The notes under the pieces: generated by a model
Databases searched by the model: none
The model's input: the letters and a program-made list of their open reading frames with translations, nothing else
What the model was told of the DNA's origin: nothing
Shown: one piece after another, positions 26,201-40,400 of the stretch
Layout: the number at the start of each line of letters is the position of its first letter
Position numbering within the stretch: position 1 is the stretch's first letter
Source: Tupaia tana
Taxonomy: Eukaryota > Chordata > Mammalia > Scandentia > Tupaiidae
Assembly: GCA_026018925.1 (NCBI GenBank)
Contig: JAKSZU010000005.1
Coordinates: 22,740,779 to 22,804,778, forward strand
Length of the DNA: 64,000 nt
Direction of reading: 5' to 3'
Position numbers and translations under genes: made by a program

Positions 26201-27075
26201 ATAAATTTCATATATGACTAGAAAGATACCTTAATATTTAAATGAAACCTTATCATAAATTCATCATCACTATACTATTCATGAATATCTAACAGTAGTT
26301 TTTTGCAAAAACCATTAGAATTTTACTGCCCAATACATCACCCTCTACCCAAATGTGTACTGAACACTTGAAATGTGTTTAGTGAGACTGAGATCTGGTA
26401 TAAATGTAAAATACACAGCTGATTCCTTTAATTTTCTTACAAGTTTTTCCTATAGGGTGCATGTGCTCGTCGGAGTCAGAGAGAAACAGTGAGCGGAAAA
26501 CTGAGAAATCACTCTCCAGGCAAGATGGCCATGCTACAATCCCTTCTCCTCCATTCTCTTCTTGGGATTTTGGGTTAGAACCAGTTGACCAGAAAGGAGT
26601 TCAGAGCCTTAACCACTATGCCACCTGCTGGCTCCCACACCTGATTTCTAACACTTGATGAAAAGTAAAACACTTCATTATCAGTTTTTCTTATTTATTA
26701 CAGGTTACAATGCTTGTAATTTATAAGTATATTATTAAAATTAATAGTACCTGTTTGTTTTTAGTTTTTTGAATGTGATTATTAGAAAAATTTTAAATTA
26801 CATGTGACTAGCATTACATTTCTATAGAACAAAGCTGCCTAAAAGGTAAACAATAATCGGGGCCAGCAGATGGCATAGCAGTTATGTCGCTGGACTTCCA
26901 CATGGCCAACTGCAGTTCAAGTCCCAGATGCAGGGGCCTGAAAATCATGCCAGATGTGTGTGTGTACATGTTCAAGATCCCAGGAGGAAATGGAGGAGAT
27001 GGGATTGCAGTGTAGTCATCCTCCCTGGAGGGGTGATTTCTCACTTTCCCTCTCTCTCTCTGTCTGTCTCTCCTG

Positions 27076-27112
<37 letters not shown>

Positions 27113-30100
27113 GCGAATGCATATGCCCTAAAGCAAACACCTCTTAAGAAAATAAAAAATGACATAATTAAATAAAAGGTAAGCAATAATCATACCTTCT
27201 AATAATTTCTGAAGGCTGGACCTCATGACATGGATATTTTCAATCCCAACAAACTGAAATCTAATACTAGAATAATTGTCTTCATTTTCATAACCTTTTC
27301 CAGCTGCTCTGTTGGCCATTGCATTCAGCTAAAATTTAAAATGTTCTAAATTTAGAGACAAATTTATTTCTAAATTAATTTACTAAAATATTATGACAAC
27401 ACTAAATAAGTTATAATTTAGCTAGAAGAGAATCCAAAGGAATTCATCAAAACTGATAAGCTACCATTTTCTAATAAATAAAAATGTCACAAATGTTAGA
27501 GATAGTAAAGATGAATATGATAAAGTATCAATATGATTACTATTTAATGAAACGCTCCAGACAAAAACTATGTTTTTAGTTAGTTTCCATATGCTTGTAG
27601 TATTTCAAAATTAAAAATAAAGAAATGTGGGACCAGCAGTTAGCATAATGGCTATGTCGCTGGACTCCCCACGTAGACGACCGAAGTTCGAGTCCCGGAC
27701 CTGGTGGCTTGAATTCACGCCGGGCGCGTGTGCATGCGTGCCCAAGATCCCGAGAGGAGAATGGAGGAGAAGGGATTGCGGCGTGGCCATCCCCTCTGGG
27801 GGGGTGATTTCTCGCTTTCTATCTCTCTGTCTCTCTCTGTCTGGCGACCGCACATGCCTTATAGCAAAAACCTCTCCAAAAAAAAAAAAAAAAAAAAAAA
27901 AAGGAAAGAAAGAATGCTTCATTGAAATCCTAGTATCAGAGACAGGGAGCTTTTGTTTCTTTTTTTTAATAGAAAGGACCTGTGAGATATATGTCAGAAC
28001 AATACTGGAGCATTTGGTTATTCAGAAAGCCACAGGAACCCTAAATATTAGATCTGAAATATGCTTCAAATTAGATGAGGTCTTCCTTTTTAGAGGTTAC
28101 TGGAGGCCCATACACCACATAATATAAAATTTAATCCATTGTTCTGATATATTTCCAAGAAAACAAACTGGTCTCTGAGAGGAAAACAGACCATCAGTAT
28201 GATCACAGTCTTCAGTTGTTACATTAAATGTTATCTGAGGTTCACTTAGGATTTGGCATGTTTAATTCTTCAGACTAGGATTTCATATAGTGTGTCAATA
28301 CAATTTACTAGATATTCTTATGAACCTGGATGAAATGGAACCTTAATTGGAAAAACAAATAGCTTTTCATTCAGGGGAACAGAGGTTGGTAATGAGTATG
28401 GTGAAATTGTATATGTTCTAACTCACTGGCTATTGTGCACTTGTGATGACTAAGGTAAAATTAAGGAGTTATTAAAATGCTTCCACATTACTACTACTTG
28501 ATATTAAGTTTAACCTGCAAAGCAATTAAAGGAACACATTTTCTGCATGGAAGATAATTATACAAATGAGAGCTAACAGGTTCTGAGAAACAGCTGTCTT
28601 CAAAATGTCTCATATTACAATAGCCTTTTATATCTAATATTACCTAAAAAGAGTTCTAATCAATTAATCAATCCAGATTGTACAGGAGGTAGAGCAAAAT
28701 TTTTCTTACAGGAGATACCACCATCACTCTTGATTCTTGAGAAAATTTTTTATTTTTGACACAATAAAAAAAGATCAAATAATCAATTTCTACTTTTTAA
28801 TACTTTTAATTTATTCATATTAATCTCATTTTGTTTTTCCCATTATCCTTGAGATTGTATAATGATGAGAATTATTTCTAAAACAACTACCGTTCCTTTC
28901 ACAAAGCTGCCTAAAAGTGCTTGTTTTATATTGCTCACTCGCTTTTTCTCATCGCTTTCTCTTATTTTCTCAACATTCCAGATTTTTGAAGAAATCCTCA
29001 CTATAATTCTGCCAATGTCCTTTTGTGTAGCCCACCAGCTCTGCATGCGATGCTATAATAAAAATTAAAAGTAATGTTAGCTACTACCATTGAGAATTTT
29101 AATTACTTTAGTTTTAGGATCCTATATGAATTGAGTGTTTACCTGTATTTATGAAAAGGGAATTCTGACATTTGTTCTGATGATAAAAAAAAATTTAGCT
29201 TTATACCATAGATGCCTAACAGAAATATTTCCTGTTCAAGATTTATAATTCCTATATTAATGGTTTTCCTCATTTTTTCAAATACTTTCAAATAAAGTTC
29301 ATTATTTAATATAAAGTATTCTGTCAATTAAAAAATTCTAAAAAAATAAATCTAAATTTTTGCAACACGTATATATATATGAAATATATATATAAGAAAT
29401 CACCACCTAAATTACTGAGAAATTGATCTTCTAAGCTGATATCCTTAAGAAGAATTGACTTCCTCAGTACTATTACCCTTGGCTAATTTTGAAACTATGA
29501 AGCAGATATTTTAAAAATGGCAAATATGAACTCCTATTAATTAAAGTAGTAAAGATAATTAAACTAATAGAATGTACTATTTAGGATACATACTTTGGGC
29601 CTAGTATCAATGACATACATATAGCGATTGACTGGATTGGCTTTACTAATGGCTTGAAGCAAATGTTCATCTTCCAGGCACCTGGCACTGAATCCCGAGA
29701 GTGGTTGACTACATCGACAAATGGCAGCCTAATTAAGAAACAACAACAACAAGAAAAAATCAGAAAAGATTATGCAAAGATCTCTAAAACATCTCTTTTA
29801 AAAAAGTCCAAAAGTATTACAGTCAATATGCAATCTGATTTAAAGTTGGCAAGACAATTTGAAGGCACTGACTTTTAAATTGTTTAAATTAAATACTATT
29901 CCACTTCTTGATATTCTCTGGGTTTTTCCAATAGTCTCTTTGCCTAAAAAAATTAATGCCTGCATATCTAGTTTGAAGAAAGCTAGGTCTTATTATAAGA
30001 AGTAACATATAGTAAATGTCCTATCAAGTAACCTACTGTTAAGATACATGCATTCAGGACGCTATTTAGATTATGGGAGAGTCAGTCACACAGTCTAGTG

Positions 30101-30370
30101 GTTAAGGGAGCCAGATCCTACATGGCCAACTGCAGTTCGAATCTCAGCCTCAGCAGTTTGAAAAAGGAGTATGTGCAGACATGTTCAAAATCCTGACAGA
30201 ATGGAGAAAAGGAGAAGAAGGAACTAAGGTATGATTATGCTCCATTATGGGGTCCTTTCTGTCTCTCTCTGGAAAGCACATGTGCCCTATAGCAAAACTA
30301 AAAAACAAACAAACAAATAGCATTTTTGTATGCCAACAATGAAGCAACTAAGGCAGAATTTAGCCACACA

Positions 30371-30409
<39 letters not shown>

Positions 30410-31351
30410 ACAATACCTAGTAATTAACCTAACCTAAGTGAAAGACCTCTCTATGAAAAATTGAAAAACTGAAAAAGAAATTAAATATGAAATAAAAAAA
30501 AGAAAAGACATCCCATGTTTTGGGGTTGGAGAAATCAATATAATATCAATTCTACCCAAAGTAATTTACAAATTTAATGCAATTCTGATCAAATTATCAG
30601 ACATTGTTTATAGAAATGAAAAAAAAAAATCAAAATTTGTCTGGAATCATGAATACTGTCAAGGCAATACTGTGCGAAACAAAGTAAGAGGCATCTCACT
30701 ATCCAACCTTAAATATATTACAAAGCTGTGATAACCAAAACAGCATGGTACCAGCAGAAAAACAGACATAGAGCAATAGAAAAAAACAGAAAATATAGAA
30801 ATAAGCCTAAGAAAATAAGCATAACGCCAGCTGAAATTTAACAAAGGACACAAGATAATCCAGTGGAAAAAATAAAGTTCTTTCATTAAATTAGTGCTGG
30901 AAGAACTGGATATCCACCTGCAGTAAAATGGTATTAGACCCCTATCTCTCATCAGCAAAAATAAATCAACTCATAATGGATCAAAGATCTAAATTTAATG
31001 TCTCAAACTATAAAACTACTTGTGGGAAACACTTGAAGACATTGGAGTAGACAAAAGATTTCTTTTTCTTTTTTTGCTTTAAAAATATTTAATTATGGGA
31101 ACCAGCAGTTAGCGTAATGGCTATGTCGCTGGACTCCCACGTAGTCAACTGCGGTTCGCGTCTCGGACCCGGTGGCTTACAACTCACACCGGGCGCGTGC
31201 GTGCCCAAGATCCCGAGAGGAGAATGGAGGAGAAGGGATTGCGGCGTGATCATCCCCCCTGGGGGGTGATTTCTCGCTTTCTGTCTCTATGTCTCTCTCT
31301 GTCTGTCTGGCGAGCGCACACGCCCTATAGCGAAAAACCTCTCAAAAAAAA

Positions 31352-31400
<49 letters not shown>

Positions 31401-34400
31401 TTAATTCACCAGAGAGAAACAGAGAGAGAGAAAGAGAAAGTGAGAAAGCAAGCTGCCAGGTCCAGGACTCTAATCATGGTTGGCCATGTGGGAGTTCACT
31501 GCCTCAATCATCATGCTACCTGCCGGTCCATGGCTTTTCTTATGTCTTTTGCTAAGAAATGCCTTTGCAGTCTTTCTGTAATGATGAAAATGTTCCATAT
31601 CTCTGTTCTCTGGTATGATAGCCATGTGTGGCTTACCAAGCCTTTGAAATGTGGCCAGCATGACTAGGTAATTGAATTTTTAATTTAATTTAATCTCTAT
31701 TTGAATTTTATTTTACTTTTTAATTTTTTATATACATTCAATCACATTGTTTAGCTTACAATGTGAGCATTTCAATATGTGAACATTTCTCCCCAATCCC
31801 GTTGATCAAAATATCTTCAACCAATAAGACCACACCTCCCCATCCCGTCAATACTCTACCTCCATATCCCTTCTCCAAATGTCCTTCCTGAGGCCCCAGT
31901 CCTCCACACACACCTCATCTGGCATTCACACCCATCTCTTGTGTTTGTACAACCTTGTCGATCAGTTTCAATCATAGAGTGCAGACACTCGGTATATATT
32001 AAGTAGGGACATACAATGTCTCTCCTTCATATCCTGACTTGCCTCACTCAGCAGTAAATCTTCCATATTCTTCTACTTTCTGTCAAAAGCCAGGGTTTTA
32101 TTGGTTTTTATGGCTGAATAGCATTCCATAGAGTATATGTGCCACTGTTTTTTAATCCATTCATCCAAACAGGGGCATTTGGTTGGTTCCATGTCTTAGC
32201 AATCGTGAACGGTGCCGCAATAAACATCGATGTGCAAGCACTTTTCCAATGAAGAATTCTTCTGTCTTCTGGGTAGATACCAAGGAGTGGGATTGCTGGA
32301 TCATATGGTAGTCCTATTTGTAGATTTTTGAGGAATCTCCAAATTGTTCTCCACAGTGGCTGGACCAATTTACATTCCCACCAGCAGTGTAAAAGAGTTC
32401 CCCTTTCACCACACCCCCGCCAACAGTTATCTTTTTTTTTTTTTTAATCTTAGACAGTCTGACTGGGGTTAGGTGGTATCTCATTGTTGTTTTGATCTGC
32501 ATTTCCCTTACGATGAGCGATGTTGAGCATTTTTTCATATGCCTTTTGGCTATTCATATGTCATCTTCAGAGTTTCTCTTTCAACTCCTTCTCCCATCTT
32601 TTAATAGGACTGATCATTTTTTTCCCAAACAGCTGCTTGAGTTCCTTGTGTATTCTGGTTATCAGTCCCTTATCTGATGTATAATTTATAAAAATATTTT
32701 CCCATTCCGAGGGCTGTCGATTCACACTAATTACTGTGTCTTTTGCCGTGCAGAAACTTCTTAGTCTGATGTAATCCCACTTGTCTATTTTGGGGATTAT
32801 CGACTGTGCTTTGGGGGTCTTATGTAAGAAGTCTTTCCCTACACCAATGTCTCCCAGAGTTTCCCCAGTGTTTTCCAGAAGCAGTTTTATAGTTTGGGGT
32901 CTTAGATTTAGATCTTTGATCCACCTTGATTTGATTTTTGTCAAAGGTGAGAGGTAGGGGTTCAGATTCATCTTTCTGCAGGTGGAAATCCAGTTTTTCC
33001 AGCACAATTTGCTAAAGAGGTTTTCCTTTTCCCACTGGATTGACTGGTACCCCTTGTCAAAGATCAGTTGGCTGTGTTTGGACATTTATTTCTGGGGATA
33101 AGACCACTAAAGTGCAGGGGTCTGGTGATACTAAATATAGACAAGTAGGATTATATGAGGCTAAAAACCTCCTGTATGGCAAAGGAAACAATAAACAGAG
33201 TGAAGAGACAATACGACACACAGAACTGGAGAAAGTATTTATAAACTATGCTTAGGATAAGGGATTGGTAACTAGAATATATTTAGGGAATTCAAGTACC
33301 TCACACACACAAAAATAAGTAATCCAATTTAAAAATGGGCAGATGAGCTGAACAGACAACTCTCTAAGGAAGACATCTAGGAAAGCATATGAAAAATCAT
33401 TCAACATGTCTTATCACAAAGAAAATGCAAATTAATGGGATATCACTTATCCCCAGTCATAATAAGTATGATCAAAAAGAAAAAAGAACGATATGTGCTG
33501 ACCGGGTTGTGGTGAAAGGGAACCCTCCTACACTGTTGGTGGAAATGTAAATCAGTACAGCCACTGTGGAAAACATATGGAGATTCTTCAAAAATACACA
33601 AGTAGAGCTACCATATGAACCAGGAATCCTGCTCCTTGGTATTCACCAAAGAACAAGGAACACTCAGTCAGAAACACACTTGCAAATCCGTGTTTATGGC
33701 AGCATTATTCGCACTGCTAAGACATGGGATCAAATTAAGTGCCTGACAACTGATGACCAGATTGAAAAAATATAGTATATATACACCATGGAATACTACT
33801 CAGTCTTAAAAAATAAAATAATACTGTCATCTGATTTAAAGTGGATGACTATAGAAGATTAAATACTAAGTGAAATAATCCTCACTCAATATATACCAAA
33901 TCTATGCACTCTATGGACAAAATGGAAAGATTCAAAGATATCACAGGTAGGAGGGCAATTGTAGATACTCGAGACTGTATGGAAAAGTGGTGGATAGTAG
34001 GAAGCATGAATGTAAGGGACTCAGGAAAAAAGCTTTTAGCAGACACAAGAACATAAGGTTCTTCATTAAAAATGGGATGTATGGTAATATTCTTGATTTG
34101 ATTATCATACACCACATGCATGCTTTGAAAAATCATGCTATATGCCACAAAGATGTACAAAAATTAAATGTAAATAAATTATAAAATAAAATTTTAAAAG
34201 TAGATTATAGTAAGACCAGCAGATGGAGTAATGGTTACGTCACTGGGCTCACACGTACTTGATTGCAGTTGGAGTCCCAGACCCAGCAGCTTAAAATTCA
34301 TACCAGTTACGTGTGGATGTGTGCCCAAAATCCCAAGAGAATGGAGGAGAAGGGGTTATAGTGCGGCCATCCTCCCCTTGTTCACCAAAGAACAAGGTTG

Positions 34401-37400
34401 ATTTCTCACCTTCTTTCTCTCTGTCTCTCTCTGGCAACCACATGTACCCTATAGCAAAATTCTCTCCCTCAAAATAAAAGTAGATTATAGGATACTATTG
34501 ACTCAAATGCAACTAAGGAATTAATCAATGTATATACAACAAGAAGTTTTTAAGTAGTAGCATTAGAACTTTCACTTTTCATAGGCTCTCAGCTATCTAA
34601 ATAGAAATTAGCAACCTTGGGGACAGCAGATGGTGTAATGTTTACATCCCTGGATTCCCACATAGTTGACTCTGGTTCGAGTCCTTGACCCAGTGGCTTA
34701 AAACACACCAGGCACATGTACTTGCATGCCCAAAATACCAAGAAGAGAATGGAGGAGAAAGGACTGCAGCATGGCCATCCCCCAGGGGATGAATTTTCGC
34801 TTTCTTTCTCCCCGGTGAGCGCATATGCCCTATAGCAAAAAATCTCCCTTAAGGAAAAAAAAAAAAAAAAAGAAAATCAGCAACCTTTATATGAAACAAG
34901 ACATAAAATGAGAAAAATGAGCTTTGATTCAAATCTGGATTAAAATATAGTCATCTAACAGGGAAAGAGTATCTGTAAAAAATAGTGAACAATTATATTA
35001 GACATTTACACATTGTTTAAAGCCCTAAAAAATGAAAGAGTTAGACCCATATGTTTTTTATTCAATATTATTAAGGGTAAAAAAAAAAAACATATACTTG
35101 TACATTTTAAACTCACACACAATGTAAAACCATGAAAATTTAGAAAGACAATAAATAGAAGAAAATTAAGATTGCCTTATTAAATTATTTTCTGACAGAC
35201 CTACTCTCAGAGTTCTGTTCATTGGGCACTGGACATCTACTTTCAGGCCAACTATCTAATAAACCAAGTATAAAAATAGGGGTGTGTCAACAAAGACCAT
35301 AACCAGATAACTGCCCTATGACTTAGTTATGAAAAGCAGATTACAAACTTCTGATTAATCTCTGACCGTCTATCTCTGCTCACTTCGAAAACACAACTCA
35401 AATCCTAATAAAGAAATTTAAAATGTATAAAAAGCACAAAGTCAAAAAGAACATAAAAGGAGTCCACAACAAAGTAGAGATATCAACAAAATTTGAGGAG
35501 ATGACAGGACATTGGCAAGGGATAATCAATTTAGCACAGCAAAGAAAGCTGCCAACTTCCTTAAGTCAATAAACTGCAAGGTATTTTGAGCAGCAAAATC
35601 CCCAAAAAGTTCAAGAAATACTACCTCTGAAGGCCTGATCATGGCTATGACTGAAAATAGGAGAACTGGTTGAACACCTGTATAATGACTAGTTAAGAAC
35701 TCTGGATCTTCCCTCACGACAAAGACAAAATTTATTTTATGAAGAAAACTAACCTGAAGACTCTGGACAATAGGCATGGCTATGGGCAGGAGTGAAATCT
35801 TACATCCATGAAAACAAAGAAGATTAAGTAAAACATACATGACAAAATTTGAGTTCTCCCATCCTTGTTCCCACCCTTAAATCATGGCTAGATAATTCAC
35901 CATACACATTAGGACCAAAATTTTAAAATTCCTCTTTAAGGAAGCAAACTTACACAAGAGAAAGAATCCAAAGATATAGACCACTCATGTATACACACTC
36001 TAACCAGGTTAACTATGAGAAGTGGGCCAAGAATCAGATATTTGAAAAACAAAAGAAAAAACAGGAAAAAAAAAGGAATATAAGCACAAGTAACTAATGT
36101 GGAAAGCACAAAAAGTCTTAAAAACAAACAAACAAACAAACAAACGAAAAAAAAACTTGAAGCCAGTAGGTGGCACAGAGGGTAAGGCAGCCCACATGGT
36201 TGACTGAGCAGTTGGAGTCCGGGACCCAGTGTCCTGAAAATCACACCAGGCATGTGTGTAAGTGTACCCAAAATCCTAAGAGGAGAATGGAGAAGAGATT
36301 ACAGCATAGCCATCCCCTTTAGGGGGTGATTTCTCACTTTCTCTATCTCCATCTCTGGTGAGCACATGTGTCCCATAGTGAAACTATTTAAAAAAAAAAA
36401 AAAATCCTGAACATCCTCTGAGACTAAATAACTCATCCAAGAGAAGAAAACATCTAAAAAAAAGGCCAGACCTTAGTCCAGTGGTTAAGAAAACCAGATG
36501 ACTGACTACAGTTCAGATCCCAGCCCTGGGGGTTTGAAAACAAAACAAAACAAAACAGAGTTGCATGACCTAAATCCTGACAGATGGAGAGAAATGGAGA
36601 AGGGCCTGTGCATGACCATGCCCCATTGTGTGATGCTTCCTTGACCCCCACCATCTCTGTCTGTCTCTGGCAAACACATACACCCTGTGGCAAAAAAAAA
36701 AATTAAAAATCTTGAAAAGCTTCAGAAAATAGGAAAGAACTCTTACATATTAAAACTACTATAGCAAAAATAAAGAATTCAAGACACAGGGTAGAAATAA
36801 GGTTGAAGAAATCTTTCAGAAAGTAGAAATATGGAAAATAGAAGGAAAGGTTAAGAAAAAATGGGGAATTAGGCTAGGAAGCCAATTGTCAACTAATACA
36901 AGCTTTGAAAAAAAAAATCAAAAATACAAAAAAGTAATAGAAGTTACCAAAAAGAGAAACATTCTTAAACTGAAACCTGAGTTTCCAGATTCAATTTTAA
37001 AAGACATGACAAGACATACCACTATGAAATTTCAGAACATTGGGAAGAAAGAAAATTCTAAAAGCTTCCAGAGAAGAAAATCAGGCCACAAAAAATTAGA
37101 AGTCAGTGGGAACCAGCAGTTAGTGTAATGGCTATGTCGCTGGACTCCCACGTAGTCAACTGCGGTTCGCGTACTGGACCCGGTGGCTTAAAACTCACGC
37201 CGGGCGCATGTGCGTGTGTGCCCAAGATCCCAAGAGGAGAATGGAGGAGAAGGGATTGCAGCGTGACCATCCCCCCTGGGGGGTGATTTCTCGCTTTCTG
37301 TCTCTATGTCTCTCTCTGTCTGTCTGGCGAGCGCACGCGCCCTATAGCGAAAAACCTCTCCCAAAGGAAAAAAAAAAAGAAATTAGAAGTCAGATATGGG

Positions 37401-40400
37401 ATGGAACTCTTCAACTCACCTGCTGTGAGACATAGATAAAGTGATTTACCCTCTCTAAACTTCAATTTTCCCATCTGAAAGTTACAGATAATTAGCAGTC
37501 TACCTTACATAGTTATGAAGAAATGCATACAAAGCTTTAACAGTACCTCCTGGTCCTCTGCTGGTCAGCTGCCAAAGTAAGTTTTACTATCCCTATGACA
37601 TTATCTCAATATAAGGATTCCTCTTCCATCACTTCATGTAGCAGAGACCTTTGGATAAAACAGAATTCTGCAATGCCCTTGGTTTGCTCCCACTTCTCAA
37701 TGGTTGGCTTGTCAAAACCATCTGATTCCCCAAATGCAAGTAAGATTAAAAAAAAAATCACAGAAAAAGATGAACCTACTTGTTCACTAATCCCATTAGT
37801 TTCAAGTCACTGCTGGAAGGGAGGAAGGGATATGAAAGGAAAATGACAAGAAGTATGAAATAGATACACGTATGATGAAAAGTATGAATATATTTCAGAG
37901 TAGATGCATTTTAAAATTTCAAAACTGTAATTAAATGAAAAGCAAGTACTTCTCTATTAGCAACCTTTTAATGTAAAACATAGCATTCTGTTGGATACTT
38001 AAGCCAGAAGAGGATTTATACTTTATTTATAAAATAAGAAAAAAAAAGCTTCCTACCTCCTTATCTTGATGGTAGTAAGAAAGAACTGGGAATCTTCCCT
38101 TGCTCCGGAACTTGGAGCTACCAACAATGATTGGTTTGCTTGCTATCTGGGGAACATAAAGTTCTCTGGGATAAGTTTCACAAATCTGTAAATACCAAAT
38201 AAAAGGTAATTATTCTACTCAGTTCAAAATTCTTGACATTGAGGGAACCAGCAGTTAGCGTAATGGCTATGTCGCTGGACTCCCACGTAGTCGACCACGG
38301 TTCGCGTCCCGGACCCGTGTGGCTTAGAACTCATGCCGAGCGCGTGTGCGTGCGTGCGTGCCCAAGATCCTGAGAGGAGAATGGAGAAGGGATTGTGGTG
38401 TGACCATCCCCCCTGGGGGGTGTTTTCTCGCTTTCTGTCTCTATGTCTCTCTGTCTGGCGAGAGCATGCGCCCTATAGCGAAAACCTCTCCAAAAAAAAA
38501 AATTCTTGACTTTGAAAACCAGCTTTACAAATCTTCAAAACTTTTTAATGAAAGGACAGTACATTACAATATAGAAACAACTTGTTACCATGACCTCCCT
38601 CTCTAATCTTCTAGTACTAACATTTTCTGAATTTCTCTAAAAGGTTGCTACGTTACCTTATATTCTCGGTTGGCATCAGACAGCTGCCAATTGGAGTTTG
38701 GCACTCCCATCCTCTTATATTCCTCAGCAAGATCGATTAGCTGCCAACCTTGTAGTCGTTCAGCGTCATTTTGTTTGGGATTATAAGAGAACGCATAGAG
38801 ATCTTCATATTTTGCTATAGAATACAAAATCCAAAAATGTTAAAATGCAATTTTAAAGACGTAACACACTACAAATAAATGTTAGTTTTCTCCTCCATTT
38901 TTTCTTTAAAAATGTTCCAAGAGATAGCTAATATCTAAACATTCTTGACCTTAATATTTTCTAAGCTATTTGATACAAGTAATTATGTCCAGGGACCAGC
39001 AGTTAGTGCAATGGCTATGTCGCTGGACTCCCACGTAGTCGACCGTGGTTCGAGTCCCAGACCCATTGGATTAAAACTCACACTGGGTGCGTGTGTGTGT
39101 GTGCCCAAGATCCTGAGAGGAGAATGGAGGAGAAGGGATTGCAGCGTAGCCATCCCCCCTGGGGGGGGGGGGGGGGGTGATTTCTCGCTTTCTGTCTGTC
39201 TGTTTCTGTCTGTCTGGCGAGCGCACGCGCCCTACAGCAAAAACCTGTCACCCCCCCAAAATAAAAAAAAAAATTATATCCAGAGGCACACACATCAATC
39301 TGAGATTTGATTTATATTATCAGCAATATTTAAACTAGTAAATAATATAGACTTACGTGTTAAATTCTCTATTGCAATATTGCTTTTCCTTAAAAATTAA
39401 GATTTTAAAAACACAAATAGATACTTCCTACTCACCACTTTTCTCAATTAAGATATAAAATGGAAAGACTAATGCTGTAATGAAAACTAGAGATGGCATA
39501 GAGAACATGAAATTGCATTACACATTACTACTGGAAGGAAAGTGGTGACTAAAAATAGCAATGGTTGCACAGAGTTCAGGAGAGCACACACTTCTGCACA
39601 ATAAGCCCTGACGTCACAGGACCTTAACTGGGGACAGTGGGATATTTCAGGTTTTATGTGTTGGGAACGAACAGTGAACACAGACCTGCTCTTAGACCAC
39701 TAATTCAGACTGCAATTCAGCATGCTCAATGAAATCCAGATCAACATGTAACTCAAGTCATGTTTGGAAAAAGAACCGTCCAAATCCCCACAGCACAAGT
39801 AGTGATAAGATTCCTCTTTGGGGTCTACATCTCTTTCAATCTTATCTCTACTAAAACAGTCCTTTGCCTCCCTTTCCATATGTTCCAACCTGACCTATTA
39901 ATCAGTTCCGTTACTACCAGAGGACCTAAACCTTCCTTTTCATTTAGTGATACCAATTTCCAAGCCATTCTCCTTGTTTGTGGAATACTCACTATAAAAA
40001 AAAATAATAATATTGTTCTTCAACTTGTTATCAACAGCCTTTATAGACATTAATATTAATCTATGGTTTCTAAAGTCTATACTCCAAATGCTTTATTTTT
40101 CTTATCATTATCCCTTCTTTGGACACTATTCTTACAATTCTTATCAGTAGTTTCTAATTATTTCTAGGCCAATGTTTTTGAAGTAGACTTAATAAGATTA
40201 CTCTATCAGAGTAACTTAAAGTATAAATTAATAGTAATGAGACATTAAATAATGATCTTGGATAACCCATCTCAAATTGATCATGTAAGCTTTGATCTTT
40301 ACTAATAATACCTTGTTTTGACAGTTGTAGCAAAGAGTTGTAAATATCATGGCAATCTCTTTCTCGAGGAACAACAAAATGCACAATTCTGAAGTTCTTG

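Noticed and set aside
31197-31667. Open frames of 60-160 codons with the recurring REENGGEG / [22 protein letters not shown] type of sequence, seen throughout the window
   Set aside because: They are translations of the family A SINE body in its different frames. The repetition reflects copy number of the SINE, not a protein family.
32567-33085. A 172-codon open frame resembling reverse transcriptase-associated sequence
   Set aside because: It is the ORF2 tail of a 5'-truncated L1, not a host gene; no start context or upstream domain is present.
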